DNA of 64,000 nucleotides from Aestuariibius insulae. GTDB taxonomy: Bacteria > Pseudomonadota > Alphaproteobacteria > Rhodobacterales > Rhodobacteraceae. Made by a program: the position numbers and the translations under genes. The stretch covers positions 241,787 to 305,786 of the forward strand of contig NZ_JBFONW020000006.1 in NCBI RefSeq assembly GCF_040783535.2. The letters run 5' to 3'. Below are positions 1-8,648 of the stretch, piece by piece (position 1 is the stretch's first letter; the number at the start of each line of letters is the position of its first letter). The notes under the pieces are model-generated. The model had not been told where the DNA came from, made no database searches, and saw nothing but the letters and a program-made list of their open reading frames with translations.

Positions 1-38
1 AGGAGGCCAAGCGGCGCTACCTGGAGACGCGGGGGTGA
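1..38 (+). CDS. C-terminal end of an upstream gene (partial)
   Basis: Only the last eleven codons are in the window, ending ...RRYLETRG before a TGA at 36-38. The stop overlaps the GTG start of the next gene at position 35 (GTGA), so the two are very probably translationally coupled. The product cannot be named from so short a tail. Confidence 0.55.
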   Translation, partial: EAKRRYLETRG

Positions 39-352
39 GCGAAGAGGCGATTCGGATCGGGATGGCGGGGCTGTGTGCGGCCGTGTTCGTTCTGGTGGGA
101 TCGGACAGGCTCAAGAATCGGGAGGGCGCGCCGCTGGGTCAGCCTTTGTATACGGCGGGTCTGATCGGGGCGATCCTGATGGTCGCGATTGCGCAGATCC
201 TGTCCTTTCTCGCGCTGCGGCTGATGGGGGAGGATCCGGGGCCGCTTGCACAGACCCCCGGGCAGGCGGCGCTTGCCATCTTTGGTGCGGCGGTCGTGGT
301 CGATGTCGTGCTCGTCGCCTTGCGCGAGCGGCGGCGGCGGCAGGCGGAGTAG
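35..352 (+). CDS. Small integral membrane protein, function unknown
   Basis: A 105-residue protein with about three hydrophobic segments (roughly residues 8-22, 40-62 and 78-97) and a very basic Arg-rich C-terminus (ERRRRQ), which by the positive-inside rule should be cytoplasmic. The GTG start overlaps the stop of the preceding gene. It opens a run of six closely packed plus-strand genes up to 3323, most of them membrane proteins, so it is probably one part of a co-expressed membrane module. I do not recognise the family. Confidence 0.7.
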   Translation: MSEEAIRIGMAGLCAAVFVLVGSDRLKNREGAPLGQPLYTAGLIGAILMVAIAQILSFLALRLMGEDPGPLAQTPGQAALAIFGAAVVVDVVLVALRERRRRQAE

Positions 353-356
353 CGGG

Positions 357-674
357 ATGGCTGTCCTTGTCACCTTGCTGCTGCCCGTGGCGATCGGGAT
401 TGCCGTCACGATGGCGACCGAGCGGCGGATCGGGCTGGAGGATCTGGGCCTTTGGCGGGATCTGGTCGCCCTTGGCGCGGGTTTTTTCGCGGTGGCCTTC
501 TACTATGCTGCAACAGTGGCGGTTTTTGACGGCGCCTCTGGTTTCAATTCGGCGCTTGAGGCCACATTTTATATACTGAGACTGACGGGACTGACCCTCG
601 CGCTTTGGGGTCCGGGGGCGCTGATCCTTCTGGCGCTCAGGCCGCAGTCCCCCTGGAGAGATGACGATGATTGA
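357..674 (+). CDS. Small integral membrane protein, function unknown
   Basis: A 105-residue protein with an N-terminal hydrophobic segment (about residues 2-18), two further ones around 38-52 and 74-92, and an acidic tail (WRDDDD). The ATG at 357 is chosen because it lies four bases after the previous stop; the longer open frame upstream would overlap the previous gene heavily. Its 3' end overlaps the next start by 14 bases. Same operon; no recognised family. Confidence 0.7.
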   Translation: MAVLVTLLLPVAIGIAVTMATERRIGLEDLGLWRDLVALGAGFFAVAFYYAATVAVFDGASGFNSALEATFYILRLTGLTLALWGPGALILLALRPQSPWRDDDD

Positions 675-1011
675 CAGCTTCACCACCAGCCTGTTGGGAC
701 CGGCGCTTATCCTTGCGGCGATGGGATGGATGGTGCCGCGCGTTCTGGGGCAGATCTTTCCCGAAGGCGTGCGGCCTTTGGTCTGGCTGACGCTGCTTTC
801 GGCGGTGATCCTGTTCGGGCTGAGCATCGTCGCCTTCGTCGTTCTGTATCTAGCGCAGGATATCCCGATCGGCACCCTCTTCGAGCCGGGCGGGATCGAG
901 ACGATGGTGCATTTCTCGCGCATCGCGGCCCTGTCCGGGCTCTTCTGGGGGCCGGTCCTGCTGCTGACCGTCTCCTCGATGCCCCGCCGCTGGAAAGAGG
1001 CGGAATGGTGA
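661..1011 (+). CDS. Small integral membrane protein, function unknown
   Basis: A 116-residue protein with three likely membrane spans (about residues 11-27, 40-64 and 91-105) and a short basic C-terminus. The start (ATG at 661, with a second ATG two codons later) overlaps the preceding gene, typical of tight operons. Function unknown. Together with the two genes before it, it forms a set of three about equal-sized membrane proteins ahead of a large soluble protein. Confidence 0.7.
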   Translation: MTMIDSFTTSLLGPALILAAMGWMVPRVLGQIFPEGVRPLVWLTLLSAVILFGLSIVAFVVLYLAQDIPIGTLFEPGGIETMVHFSRIAALSGLFWGPVLLLTVSSMPRRWKEAEW

Positions 1012-1048
1012 GGTCCCGGCTCTTTCGCCAGGGCAAAGGCGGCGGCCT

Positions 1049-2392
1049 ATGAGGCGGCTAATCGAGCGCGGGCTGATGTTCGGCAATCTGGTGGAGGTCT
1101 CTTCTCCGGTACTGGTCGAGCGGTACAATCGCGCGCTGGAGCATCTGACGGGGCGGCGGACCGAGCTGACGGAGTTCCATATCGATCTGTCGGGCTATTC
1201 GCCTGAGATCGGGCATGAGCTTGGCGATGAGATTTACCTCAACCACGAGGGCGTGAACCGGCAGTTCATTCTGCTGACCACCGATCAGAAGACCGCGCCG
1301 CTGCTGAATGTGAAGTTCTCGACCTCGCGCGGGGTGTTGCGCAAGTTCATCGAGGAGAACGAGGCGCAGCTGTTCGCGCTGACCGCACGGGATGCGGTGG
1401 CCGGGGAGCTGGTCAATTCCATCTACGGGGCCGAGACGCCCGCGCGGCTTTTCGATATCCGCAAAGTGAAGGTCGAAGCCGACACGACAGGCGGCGCCGT
1501 CCGGCAGGCCGCACGTCTGCGCGAGAAGATCCAAAAGTTTCGCACCGTCGAGGATGCCTGGTACGACGATGTCCTGATTGCCGAGATGATCGATATCGCC
1601 AAAGCGACGGGCGATGTCTCGCGCAATCCGGTGACGCTGAGCGAGATGGAGTTCGAGCAGGGCAACTTCTGGACAGCGCATTTCGGCGGGCTTTACGTGA
1701 TGCGCGATGTGGCGCATCCGGCGGTCATCGCGGCCGGTCCCCGGGACGGTCTGGAGGACCTGCCGGTGGAGCGGGTGCTGGATTTTTCCGAACGGACGGG
1801 GATTGCACAGTTCCTGCAGGAGAACGGTCTGGCGGAGTCGCTCATCGAGGCGCGGGGCCTCGATGCGTCGGCGGTTCTGCGGCAGAAGATGGATTTCATC
1901 ATCGTCGATATTGCAGGGCATATGGGCGCCGATCTAAGCCAGACGACACGGGCGGATATGCGTGCGTTGGCGCGGCGCTACCGCGACCGGTTGCCCGAGG
2001 CGTTCCATGGCCTCTCCGCATTGTTGCGCTGGGCCGAAAGCGACGGGCCCTGGCCCACGATCACCAGCGAGCATCCGGCCTATTTCTACACGCTGCGGGC
2101 AGCGCGCCATCCGGATGCGGATCTGGTCAACATGCTTCTGGCCGAGCTGTGTCCGCTGGATATCCGGCAGCTGTTCATCTGCCACAAGGAGGCGTTTTAC
2201 GCCGCCTATGCGGACTGGCCGGAGGCCAAGAAAGAGTACGTCGCGCGGTTCCTCGAGAGGGAATACGCGGTCGACAAGGCGGGTGCGCGCGATGCGCTTT
2301 TCGGGCATGACGCGCCGATGGAGGAGCCGCAGCAGATCAAGGCTCCCGACCTTATCGAGCGGGTCGGTCCCTGGGGTTCGGTGAGGAGATAG
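1049..2392 (+). CDS. Conserved soluble protein, DUF6638-like
   Basis: A 447-residue protein with no signal peptide or membrane span. From memory it resembles the Rhodobacterales family labelled DUF6638, which has no known biochemical role; the family name is a recollection and could not be checked. It is mixed in charge, with repeated short acidic stretches (for example EENEAQ) and no recognisable catalytic motif. The start at 1049 follows the previous stop by 37 bases. The next gene begins three bases after its stop, so it belongs to the same membrane-protein operon and is the only large cytosolic member. Confidence 0.75.
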   Translation: MRRLIERGLMFGNLVEVSSPVLVERYNRALEHLTGRRTELTEFHIDLSGYSPEIGHELGDEIYLNHEGVNRQFILLTTDQKTAPLLNVKFSTSRGVLRKFIEENEAQLFALTARDAVAGELVNSIYGAETPARLFDIRKVKVEADTTGGAVRQAARLREKIQKFRTVEDAWYDDVLIAEMIDIAKATGDVSRNPVTLSEMEFEQGNFWTAHFGGLYVMRDVAHPAVIAAGPRDGLEDLPVERVLDFSERTGIAQFLQENGLAESLIEARGLDASAVLRQKMDFIIVDIAGHMGADLSQTTRADMRALARRYRDRLPEAFHGLSALLRWAESDGPWPTITSEHPAYFYTLRAARHPDADLVNMLLAELCPLDIRQLFICHKEAFYAAYADWPEAKKEYVARFLEREYAVDKAGARDALFGHDAPMEEPQQIKAPDLIERVGPWGSVRR

Positions 2393-2395
2393 GTC

Positions 2396-2677
2396 ATGGT
2401 GTTCATTCGGTTTCTCGTCATCCTGCTGATCGTTCAGACGGTGGTTTTCGTGTGCCTGTCGATCTATTCCCGGCTGGCGCGCCGCGAAAAGCTGGAGACC
2501 GAATTCGAGGCGCGGCGGGCCATGGATCCCGCCTTGACGCCTGCGGCCAAGGACAGCTTCATCCGGGACGGGCTGGCCGAATATGACGGATCGATGCGGC
2601 GCAAGCTGATCCTTCTGGTCTATGTGGTGCCCATCGCGGCGATCGGCACTATCATCTACACCGTGAACCACATGTGA
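2396..2677 (+). CDS. Small two-span membrane protein, function unknown
   Basis: A 93-residue protein with a hydrophobic segment at each end (about residues 2-22 and 71-88) flanking a charged middle (RREKLETEFEARR). This is a hairpin topology with both termini on one side. It starts three bases after the previous stop and the next gene starts seven bases after it, so it is clearly part of the operon. Family not recognised with certainty. Confidence 0.7.
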   Translation: MVFIRFLVILLIVQTVVFVCLSIYSRLARREKLETEFEARRAMDPALTPAAKDSFIRDGLAEYDGSMRRKLILLVYVVPIAAIGTIIYTVNHM

Positions 2678-2684
2678 GGCGGCA

Positions 2685-3323
2685 ATGGTCTTTTATCTAA
2701 GATGGATCTTCTGGGGGAGCGTGGCCGTCATTCTGGCGTCGTTCCTGTACTACACGCTGCCGCAGACCGATGTGGTCCGCGTTGTCGAAACCGAGGTGCG
2801 GCGCGTCGATCTGGGCGGGGAGAACACGCTGTTCTGGTCGCAGCCCGATAGCGGTCAGGCGGTCAACGATACGCGCGACGTCTTCTTCATCCAGACGGTG
2901 CAGCGCAACGGCAAGCCGATGGTCTATCGCAATGAGGATACTGGCTGGAGCTGGCCGCCCTATTTCAAGTTCGACACGGCCAACCTTCAGACCGAGGCGA
3001 GTTCCCTCCGGTCACCCGATCCCAATAACGCGCAATGGGCGGCTATTGGGCATTACGGTGTGCGGATCCCTTACCTCTCGATCTATCCCAATGCGATCTC
3101 GATCCGTCCTGTCTCCGGTCCCGATGTCACGATCGTGCCGTGGATCGCGATCATTTGCTGGTTCTTCGTGATCTCGTTCATCTGGTACGTGACGGCGCGC
3201 TGGATCCGCTTCAAGCGAAGCCGGATCTCGCCAGCGCTCGACCGGCTGGATGCAAAATACGACGATACGACCGGTCGGATCTCGCGCTGGCTGGGGACGT
3301 GGCGCAGCAAGCCGCGGGGGTGA
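2685..3323 (+). CDS. DUF1523 family membrane protein
   Basis: A 212-residue protein with one N-terminal hydrophobic segment (about residues 6-24), a periplasmic-type domain rich in W/Y/F (WSWPPYFKF), and a second hydrophobic segment (about 149-170) followed by a basic cytoplasmic tail. The N-terminal span, the VETEVRRVD region and the PDVTIVPW motif before the second span fit DUF1523, a family of unknown function. It is the last gene of the operon; the palindrome array begins immediately after its stop and probably ends transcription. Confidence 0.75.
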   Translation: MVFYLRWIFWGSVAVILASFLYYTLPQTDVVRVVETEVRRVDLGGENTLFWSQPDSGQAVNDTRDVFFIQTVQRNGKPMVYRNEDTGWSWPPYFKFDTANLQTEASSLRSPDPNNAQWAAIGHYGVRIPYLSIYPNAISIRPVSGPDVTIVPWIAIICWFFVISFIWYVTARWIRFKRSRISPALDRLDAKYDDTTGRISRWLGTWRSKPRG

Positions 3324-3399
3324 AAGGATTTTCTAGAAAATCCTTAAGAGCAAAATCTTCTAGAAGATTTTGAGGTCCAGATTTTTCTAGAAAAATCTG
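3324..3399. repeat. Array of three perfect 22-bp palindromes centred on CTAG
   Basis: Three perfect inverted repeats occupy 3324-3345, 3351-3372 and 3378-3399, each 22 bp with no loop and centred on TTCTAGAA or TTTCTAGAAA. They are separated by 5-bp spacers, giving an exact 27-bp period. Arms differ between copies, so each is self-complementary rather than a copy of the same arm. They lie between the convergent DUF1523 and aldehyde dehydrogenase genes. A bidirectional terminator or protein-binding array is the likely role (inference). Confidence 0.85.
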
Positions 3400-3403
3400 C
3401 CGC

Positions 3404-5743
3404 CTAGCCTTCGCCGTAGGGAGTCCAGATCGTCTTGATCTCGGTCGCGGCCTCCAGGAAGGGGCGCGCGTCGCTCAGGTTCCAGTCGCGGGTCTTGCCG
3501 TGATTGACCCAGCTGCGCTTGAGATTGCCGGCGGAGGCCTTTTCGATCTCGGCCGAGATGTCGGAGGAGGAGAAGCTCCAGACGGCATCCACATCCATGT
3601 GGCTGGCGAGCGGTCCGGCAAGTTCAGTGTGGCTGCCGGTCAGGATATTGACGACGCCGCCGGGCACGTCGGACGTCTCGAGCACCTGGATGAGCTCGCG
3701 CGCGGCCAGCGGGAAGGGCTCGGAGGCGACAAGCACCGACCGGTTGCCCATGGCCATGGCCGCGCCCATGACGCTGACCAGCCCCAGAAGCGGCGCGTCA
3801 TCGGGGCAAAGCGCGCCAATCACGCCGACCGACTCGCGCATCGCAAGCGCCGTGCCGCGCATCGGTACCGGTTTGGCCGCGCCGTCAAGCTTGTCGGCCC
3901 AGGCAGCATAGGTGAAGAGCCGCTGGATAGATTGCTCGACCTGCGCTCCGCCGCCTTTGCCGCCTTGCATGGCGTCAAGCACCGAGGCGATCTCGGCCGC
4001 GCGGGCGGCGAGGTTTTCGGCGATGTAATAGAGGATCTGCGCCCGCAGATGGGCGGTCGTCTTGCTCCAGCCCTTGGCGGCATGGGCCGCTTCGACGGCA
4101 TTTCGCACGTCCTTGCGGTTGGCGAGCGAGCTGTGCCCGAGCAAAGCGCCCTTGGGCCCGTGAACCGCGCGGGAATAGCCGCCATCGGGCCGGGCCTGCT
4201 TGCCGCCGATATAGAGCTTCGCCGTCCGGTCGAGTGCCCCGGTGCCTTCGTCCTTGCCTTCGAACGGCGTAATCGGCTCAAGCGATTTGCTCTTGCCGAC
4301 AGGCCGGGTGTAGGCCGCAAGCCCTTCCCATCCGCCTTCGCGTCCGAAGCCGCTTTCGCGCACGCCGCCAAAGCCTGCGGCGGCGTCCATCATGTTCGTG
4401 CCGTTGATCCAGACGATCCCGGAGACGAGCTTGGGCGCGATATCGAGCGCGAGGTTAATGTTTTCGGTCCAGATCGTCGCGGCGAGGCCATAGCGCGTGT
4501 TGTTGGCGATCTGGATCGCTTCGGAGGGCGTGCGGAACGTCGTGGAGACGAGGACGGGGCCGAAGATCTCCTCTTGCATGAGTGGATCGGCGGGCGAGAG
4601 GCCAGAGATCAGCGTCGGCGGATAGAAGGCACCGTCGGCGGGCAGCGGCGTGGCGGCGCGGTGGATGTGACCGGCCGTGTTGCTGTCGACCATGCGGGTG
4701 ATGGCCTGAAGCTGGACCGGGTCGATGATGGCGCCGATATCGATCGCCTTATCGAGCGGATCGCCAATCCTGAGCCCGTCCATCCGGGCGCGCAGCTTGG
4801 TGTGGAACCGCTCCGCGATATTCTCCTGCACCAGAAGGCGCGAGCCTGCGCAACAGACCTGGCCCTGATTGAACCAGATCGCGTCAACCAGCCCTTCGAT
4901 GGCGGAATCCAGATCGGCGTCGTCGAAGACGATATAGGGAGACTTGCCGCCCAGCTCGAGCGTCAGGGCCTTGCCGGTTCCGGCGGTCTGCTCGCGGATC
5001 CGGCGGCCGACTTCGGTGGAGCCGGTAAAGGCGATCTTGTCAACCTCAGCCTCCACCAGCGCGGCACCGGTCGAGCCGTCTCCAGTAACGATATTCACGA
5101 CGCCCGGGGGAACGCCCGCCTCTGCGCAGATCGACGCGAAGAGGAGCGCGGTTAGCGGCGTATATTCCGCCGGTTTCAGCACGACGGTATTACCCATGGC
5201 CAGCGCTGGCGCGATCTTCCAGGCGAGCATCAGGAGCGGGAAGTTCCAAGGCACGATCTGCCCGCAGACGCCCAGCGCCTCGCGGCCCGGAAGCTCGTCT
5301 TCCATCAGCTGCGCCATGCCTGCGTGATAGTAGAAATGCCGCGTCGCGAGCGGGATATCGATGTCCCGGCTCTCGCGGATCGGTTTGCCGTTATCGAGCG
5401 TCTCTAGCACCGCAAAGAGCCGCGACTGCTTTTGCAGGATCCGCGCGATGGCATAGAGCACCCGCGCCCGTCCGTGCCCACCCAGAGCCACCCAGTTCGG
5501 CTGCGCCTTGCGGGCGGCCTTGACGGCGGCTTCGATATCCTCGGCCTTGCCCAGCGTGACCGCCGCGAGCGTTTTTCCCGTTGCCGGGTTCTTCGTCTCG
5601 AAGGTCTCGCCCGGCTCGGTGAAAGCGCCGCCGATGAAATGACCAAACCGCGCGCCATTCCGATTGATCCACGCCAGCGCTTCGGAGGCGCTTTCGGGCG
5701 CGGGGCCGTACTCCATCGTCTCGAAGATTTCCTTGACGGTCAT
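3404..5743 (-). CDS. Double-domain aldehyde dehydrogenase
   Basis: A 779-residue protein, far longer than the usual 480-500 residue NAD(P)-dependent aldehyde dehydrogenase. Residues about 30-490 are a complete enzyme: PWNFP, the FTGSTEVG cofactor loop, LELGGKSP with the general-base Glu, and the catalytic Cys in FNQGQVCCAGSR. Residues about 510-779 repeat the N-terminal ALDH fold (KGWSKTTAHLRAQILYYIAENL, GGVVNILTGS) but lack the catalytic Cys motif, so this half is probably structural or regulatory. It lies 60 bases downstream of deoC on the same strand, so acetaldehyde released by DeoC is a plausible substrate. Confidence 0.9.
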   Translation of the reverse strand: MTVKEIFETMEYGPAPESASEALAWINRNGARFGHFIGGAFTEPGETFETKNPATGKTLAAVTLGKAEDIEAAVKAARKAQPNWVALGGHGRARVLYAIARILQKQSRLFAVLETLDNGKPIRESRDIDIPLATRHFYYHAGMAQLMEDELPGREALGVCGQIVPWNFPLLMLAWKIAPALAMGNTVVLKPAEYTPLTALLFASICAEAGVPPGVVNIVTGDGSTGAALVEAEVDKIAFTGSTEVGRRIREQTAGTGKALTLELGGKSPYIVFDDADLDSAIEGLVDAIWFNQGQVCCAGSRLLVQENIAERFHTKLRARMDGLRIGDPLDKAIDIGAIIDPVQLQAITRMVDSNTAGHIHRAATPLPADGAFYPPTLISGLSPADPLMQEEIFGPVLVSTTFRTPSEAIQIANNTRYGLAATIWTENINLALDIAPKLVSGIVWINGTNMMDAAAGFGGVRESGFGREGGWEGLAAYTRPVGKSKSLEPITPFEGKDEGTGALDRTAKLYIGGKQARPDGGYSRAVHGPKGALLGHSSLANRKDVRNAVEAAHAAKGWSKTTAHLRAQILYYIAENLAARAAEIASVLDAMQGGKGGGAQVEQSIQRLFTYAAWADKLDGAAKPVPMRGTALAMRESVGVIGALCPDDAPLLGLVSVMGAAMAMGNRSVLVASEPFPLAARELIQVLETSDVPGGVVNILTGSHTELAGPLASHMDVDAVWSFSSSDISAEIEKASAGNLKRSWVNHGKTRDWNLSDARPFLEAATEIKTIWTPYGEG

Positions 5744-5803
5744 GGCGCAGCTCCCTGCTTCATCTTGTCATAAATATGCAAATCCGGCGTTTCAGTCTGC
5801 GCC

Positions 5804-6802
5804 TCACCCGATCGCATGGCGCCACCCGGCGGAATAGGCGCCGGTCACATGATGCTCGAGCTGGCGCTCGATATCGCCCAGAAGGGAGGAAGCCCCGAAC
5901 CGGAAGAGATCGGGCTGCAGCCAGCGGTCCCCGAGCTCGTCTTTCATCATCGCCTGATAGACGAGAGCGTCCTTCGCCTTTGAGATCCCGCCCGCGGGTT
6001 TGTAGCCGACGCGGATCCCAGTGCGCTCGTGATAATCGCGGATCGCGCGGATCATCGTCAGCGTTACCGGAAGCGTGGCGTTGACCGGCTCCTTGCCGGT
6101 GGAGGTCTTTATGAAGTCGGCCCCCGCCATCATGCAGACAAGGGAGGCGCGGGCTACATTTCGGAGCGTTCCCAGCTCTCCGGTGGCGAGGATCGCTTTG
6201 ACATGCGCTTCGCCGCAGGCCTCGCGAAAGGCGCGCATTTCGTCATAAAGCGCTTGCCAGTCGCCGGTCAGGACATGGCGGCGCGAGATGACGATGTCGA
6301 TCTCGTGGGCGCCTGCTTTGACGCTTTCCTCGATCTCGGCGATCCGCAGATGCAACGGAGACAGCCCTGCCGGAAAGCCGGTCGACACGGCGGCAACGGG
6401 AATGCCGGTGCCGTGCAGGGCCTCGACCGCGGTCTCTACCATGTCGTGGTAAACGCAGACCGCACCCGTCGTGATCCCGTCCATGCCGAGCGCCTCGAGC
6501 AGGTCGGCCCGCACCGGTTGGCGGGCTTTGGCGCAAAGCCTGCGGACGCGGCCGGGCGTGTCGTCCCCCGCCAGCGTGGTCAGATCGATGCAGGTGATCG
6601 CCTTGAGCAGCCAGGCCGCTTGGTAGTCCTTCTTGACCGACCGGCGCCCCGGCAAGGTCGCGGCCCGACGCTCGATGGCCGACGTATTGGCCTGCACGGC
6701 CCGCACCCAAGACAGGTCCAGCGGCAGGCCGGGATTGCGAGTCTCGACGGGCTGCGGAAGATGGGATGAGGCGGTCTGAAGCGCGGTATCGGTTTGCGAC
6801 AT
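5804..6802 (-). CDS. deoC: Deoxyribose-phosphate aldolase
   Basis: A 332-residue class I aldolase that cleaves 2-deoxyribose 5-phosphate to glyceraldehyde 3-phosphate and acetaldehyde. The Schiff-base lysine is K232 in DFIKTSTGK. The second active-site lysine is K268 in GYKPAGG, and the catalytic aspartate is about D169 in HEIDIVI; the spacing matches the E. coli enzyme. It belongs to the longer form with an N-terminal extension of about 50 residues. It sits upstream of the aldehyde dehydrogenase on the same strand, which would oxidise the acetaldehyde. Confidence 0.95.
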   Translation of the reverse strand: MSQTDTALQTASSHLPQPVETRNPGLPLDLSWVRAVQANTSAIERRAATLPGRRSVKKDYQAAWLLKAITCIDLTTLAGDDTPGRVRRLCAKARQPVRADLLEALGMDGITTGAVCVYHDMVETAVEALHGTGIPVAAVSTGFPAGLSPLHLRIAEIEESVKAGAHEIDIVISRRHVLTGDWQALYDEMRAFREACGEAHVKAILATGELGTLRNVARASLVCMMAGADFIKTSTGKEPVNATLPVTLTMIRAIRDYHERTGIRVGYKPAGGISKAKDALVYQAMMKDELGDRWLQPDLFRFGASSLLGDIERQLEHHVTGAYSAGWRHAIG

Positions 6803-6878
6803 GGGAGGCGGGGTCCGGCCTGGAAGGAATGTCCAACTCTTTCACGGCCCGTCCGCCACTTCAAGATGAGCCGCGAGG

Positions 6879-7724
6879 TCAGACCGGCGTCACAAGGTGC
6901 CGCTGCCGCTGACGTCTGTAGGCATGGGGCGTCAGGCCGTGCTGGGCACGGAAGAGCCGGTGGAAATGGCTGAGATTGGGCAGGCCGCATTCCTCGGCGA
7001 TCTCGGCCAGGCTGTCCTCGGTTCCAACGAGGCGGCGGGCGGCATGCTCCATCCGGATCCGGTTGATGTATTCCGACGGGCTTTGTCCCAAGTGGCGACG
7101 CGCCGTGCGGCTGACATGGGCATGGGCGCGGCCGCTGGCGCGGACGAACCCGGCGGCGCCGTCGCGAAAGACCTTGGGATCGCGGGCGGCGGCGCAGGCA
7201 TCGATAAGCCAGTCGGGCGCACCTTCGCTCACCCCGCTCGCAGCGGGCATCAGGTCCCCAAGAAGCGGCAGGAGAAACGCCTCCGCCTCGAGCGGTGTGC
7301 GCGCGCCGGTTTCCAGCATCAAAGCGTTGCGCGACAGATCGGCCAGTTGGCGGCTGTCACGGCGATGCCGTGCCGGCAACGTGTCCTCGGACCAGAAGAA
7401 CCGGCCGTTCAGACTGTCATGACGATGCCGCAGTGGGGTCAGGACCGTATCGGCGAGGATGAGGTTGACCATATGCGTCTCCTCCCCCCGCCCTTGCAGT
7501 CCGTGTACGTCACCCGGTCGGATGAAGATGAGATCGCCTTCGTCCAGCTCCTGGACCTCGCCGTTGATCTTGTGCCGGGCGCGGCCATGCTGGATCCAGA
7601 AAACCTCGTGGAAATCATGGCCGTGCAGGCGAGTCTGACGGGTGCGCGGCAGGATGGACCGGCTGAAATGCAGCGCATCCCCGGGAGCGAGGATATCCTC
7701 GCTGAGAATCTGGATAATCGACAT
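6879..7724 (-). CDS. AraC-family regulator with N-terminal cupin
   Basis: A 281-residue regulator. Residues about 20-85 form a cupin-like sensor domain (HGHDFHEVFWIQHG, a glycine turn, LDEGDLIFIRPGDVHGL). Residues about 175-275 carry the two helix-turn-helix motifs of AraC (GRAHAHVSRTARRHLGQSP and LAEIAEECGLPNLSHFHRLF). It lies directly upstream of deoC and the aldehyde dehydrogenase on the same strand, with a 76-base gap, so control of that pair is a reasonable inference. The ligand is unknown; the cupin histidines suggest metal or a small sugar or aldehyde. Confidence 0.85.
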   Translation of the reverse strand: MSIIQILSEDILAPGDALHFSRSILPRTRQTRLHGHDFHEVFWIQHGRARHKINGEVQELDEGDLIFIRPGDVHGLQGRGEETHMVNLILADTVLTPLRHRHDSLNGRFFWSEDTLPARHRRDSRQLADLSRNALMLETGARTPLEAEAFLLPLLGDLMPAASGVSEGAPDWLIDACAAARDPKVFRDGAAGFVRASGRAHAHVSRTARRHLGQSPSEYINRIRMEHAARRLVGTEDSLAEIAEECGLPNLSHFHRLFRAQHGLTPHAYRRQRQRHLVTPV

Positions 7725-7852
7725 GGTGTCAGGCTATAGCACTCGTGCTGGGGTTGTATCAGACCCGGTGCGACATTTCGGCAAGGCGCCGCCGGTCGTG
7801 ACAATCCGGCTGAGACATCGCACAAGGTCAGGGTCTGATTCAGGGGGTTGCC

Positions 7853-8530
7853 ATGCCATTCGATCGTTCGCTCAAGATCGCGCCGTCCATTCTGGCGGCG
7901 GACTTCGCCAATTTCGGAGCGGAGTGCCGGGCGGTTGAGGATCAGGGCGCCGATTGGGTGCATATCGACGTGATGGACGGCCATTTCGTGCCGAACCTGA
8001 CCTTCGGCCCGCCGATGGTCAAAGCGTTGCGTCCGCATGTGAGAACGGTGCTGGACGTGCATCTAATGATCGCGCCGGTCGATCCTTATATCGACGCCTT
8101 TGCCGAGGCTGGAGCCGATATCATCACCGCCCATGTCGAGGCCGGTCCGCATATCCACCGCACGCTCCAGGCGATCCGCGGCGCGGGCTGCAAGGCGGGC
8201 GTGGCGCTCAACCCCGGCACCCCGGCAAGCGCGGTGGAGCATGTTCTGGATCTTATCGATCTGATCTGCGTCATGACGGTCAATCCCGGCTTCGGCGGGC
8301 AGTCGTTTATCCCGCTCGAGAGCAAGGTCGCGACCCTGCGAGAGATGATCGGGGACCGCGAGGTCCATATCGAGATCGACGGCGGCGTCACACCGGACAC
8401 CGCTCCCGGGCTCGTGGCGGCGGGGGCGGATGTGCTTGTTGCCGGATCGGCTGTCTTCAAGGGCGGATCTGCCGAGAGCCCCGGCCCCTATGGTGCGAAT
8501 ATGCGTGCGATCCGCGACGCTTGCGGTTGA
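7853..8530 (+). CDS. rpe: Ribulose-phosphate 3-epimerase
   Basis: A 225-residue TIM-barrel enzyme interconverting ribulose 5-phosphate and xylulose 5-phosphate (pentose phosphate and Calvin cycles). Diagnostic motifs are present in order: the N-terminal KIAPSILAADFANFG, the metal-binding MDGHFVPNLTFGP, the HVEAGPH histidine, MTVNPGFGGQSFIP and the phosphate-binding IDGGVTPD. The start at 7853 has a GGGGG run eight bases upstream. It is divergent from the AraC gene, and the 128-base gap probably holds both promoters. Confidence 0.95.
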   Translation: MPFDRSLKIAPSILAADFANFGAECRAVEDQGADWVHIDVMDGHFVPNLTFGPPMVKALRPHVRTVLDVHLMIAPVDPYIDAFAEAGADIITAHVEAGPHIHRTLQAIRGAGCKAGVALNPGTPASAVEHVLDLIDLICVMTVNPGFGGQSFIPLESKVATLREMIGDREVHIEIDGGVTPDTAPGLVAAGADVLVAGSAVFKGGSAESPGPYGANMRAIRDACG

Positions 8531-8648
8531 AGGCAGCCGGTTCGGATCCTCTCGATGAGAACGCCACCGATATGTGCTGAACATGCTGCACAAGATCTCA
8601 TCCAGCCCGACATTGGCCACTGATCTATCCACGCATAATCGCGGGGTC

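Noticed and set aside
3500..5155. A 551-residue open frame antisense to the aldehyde dehydrogenase
   Set aside because: It is a mirror frame of a clearly recognised high-GC gene, Arg/Gly/Asp-rich and without a domain; such frames are expected in high-GC DNA.
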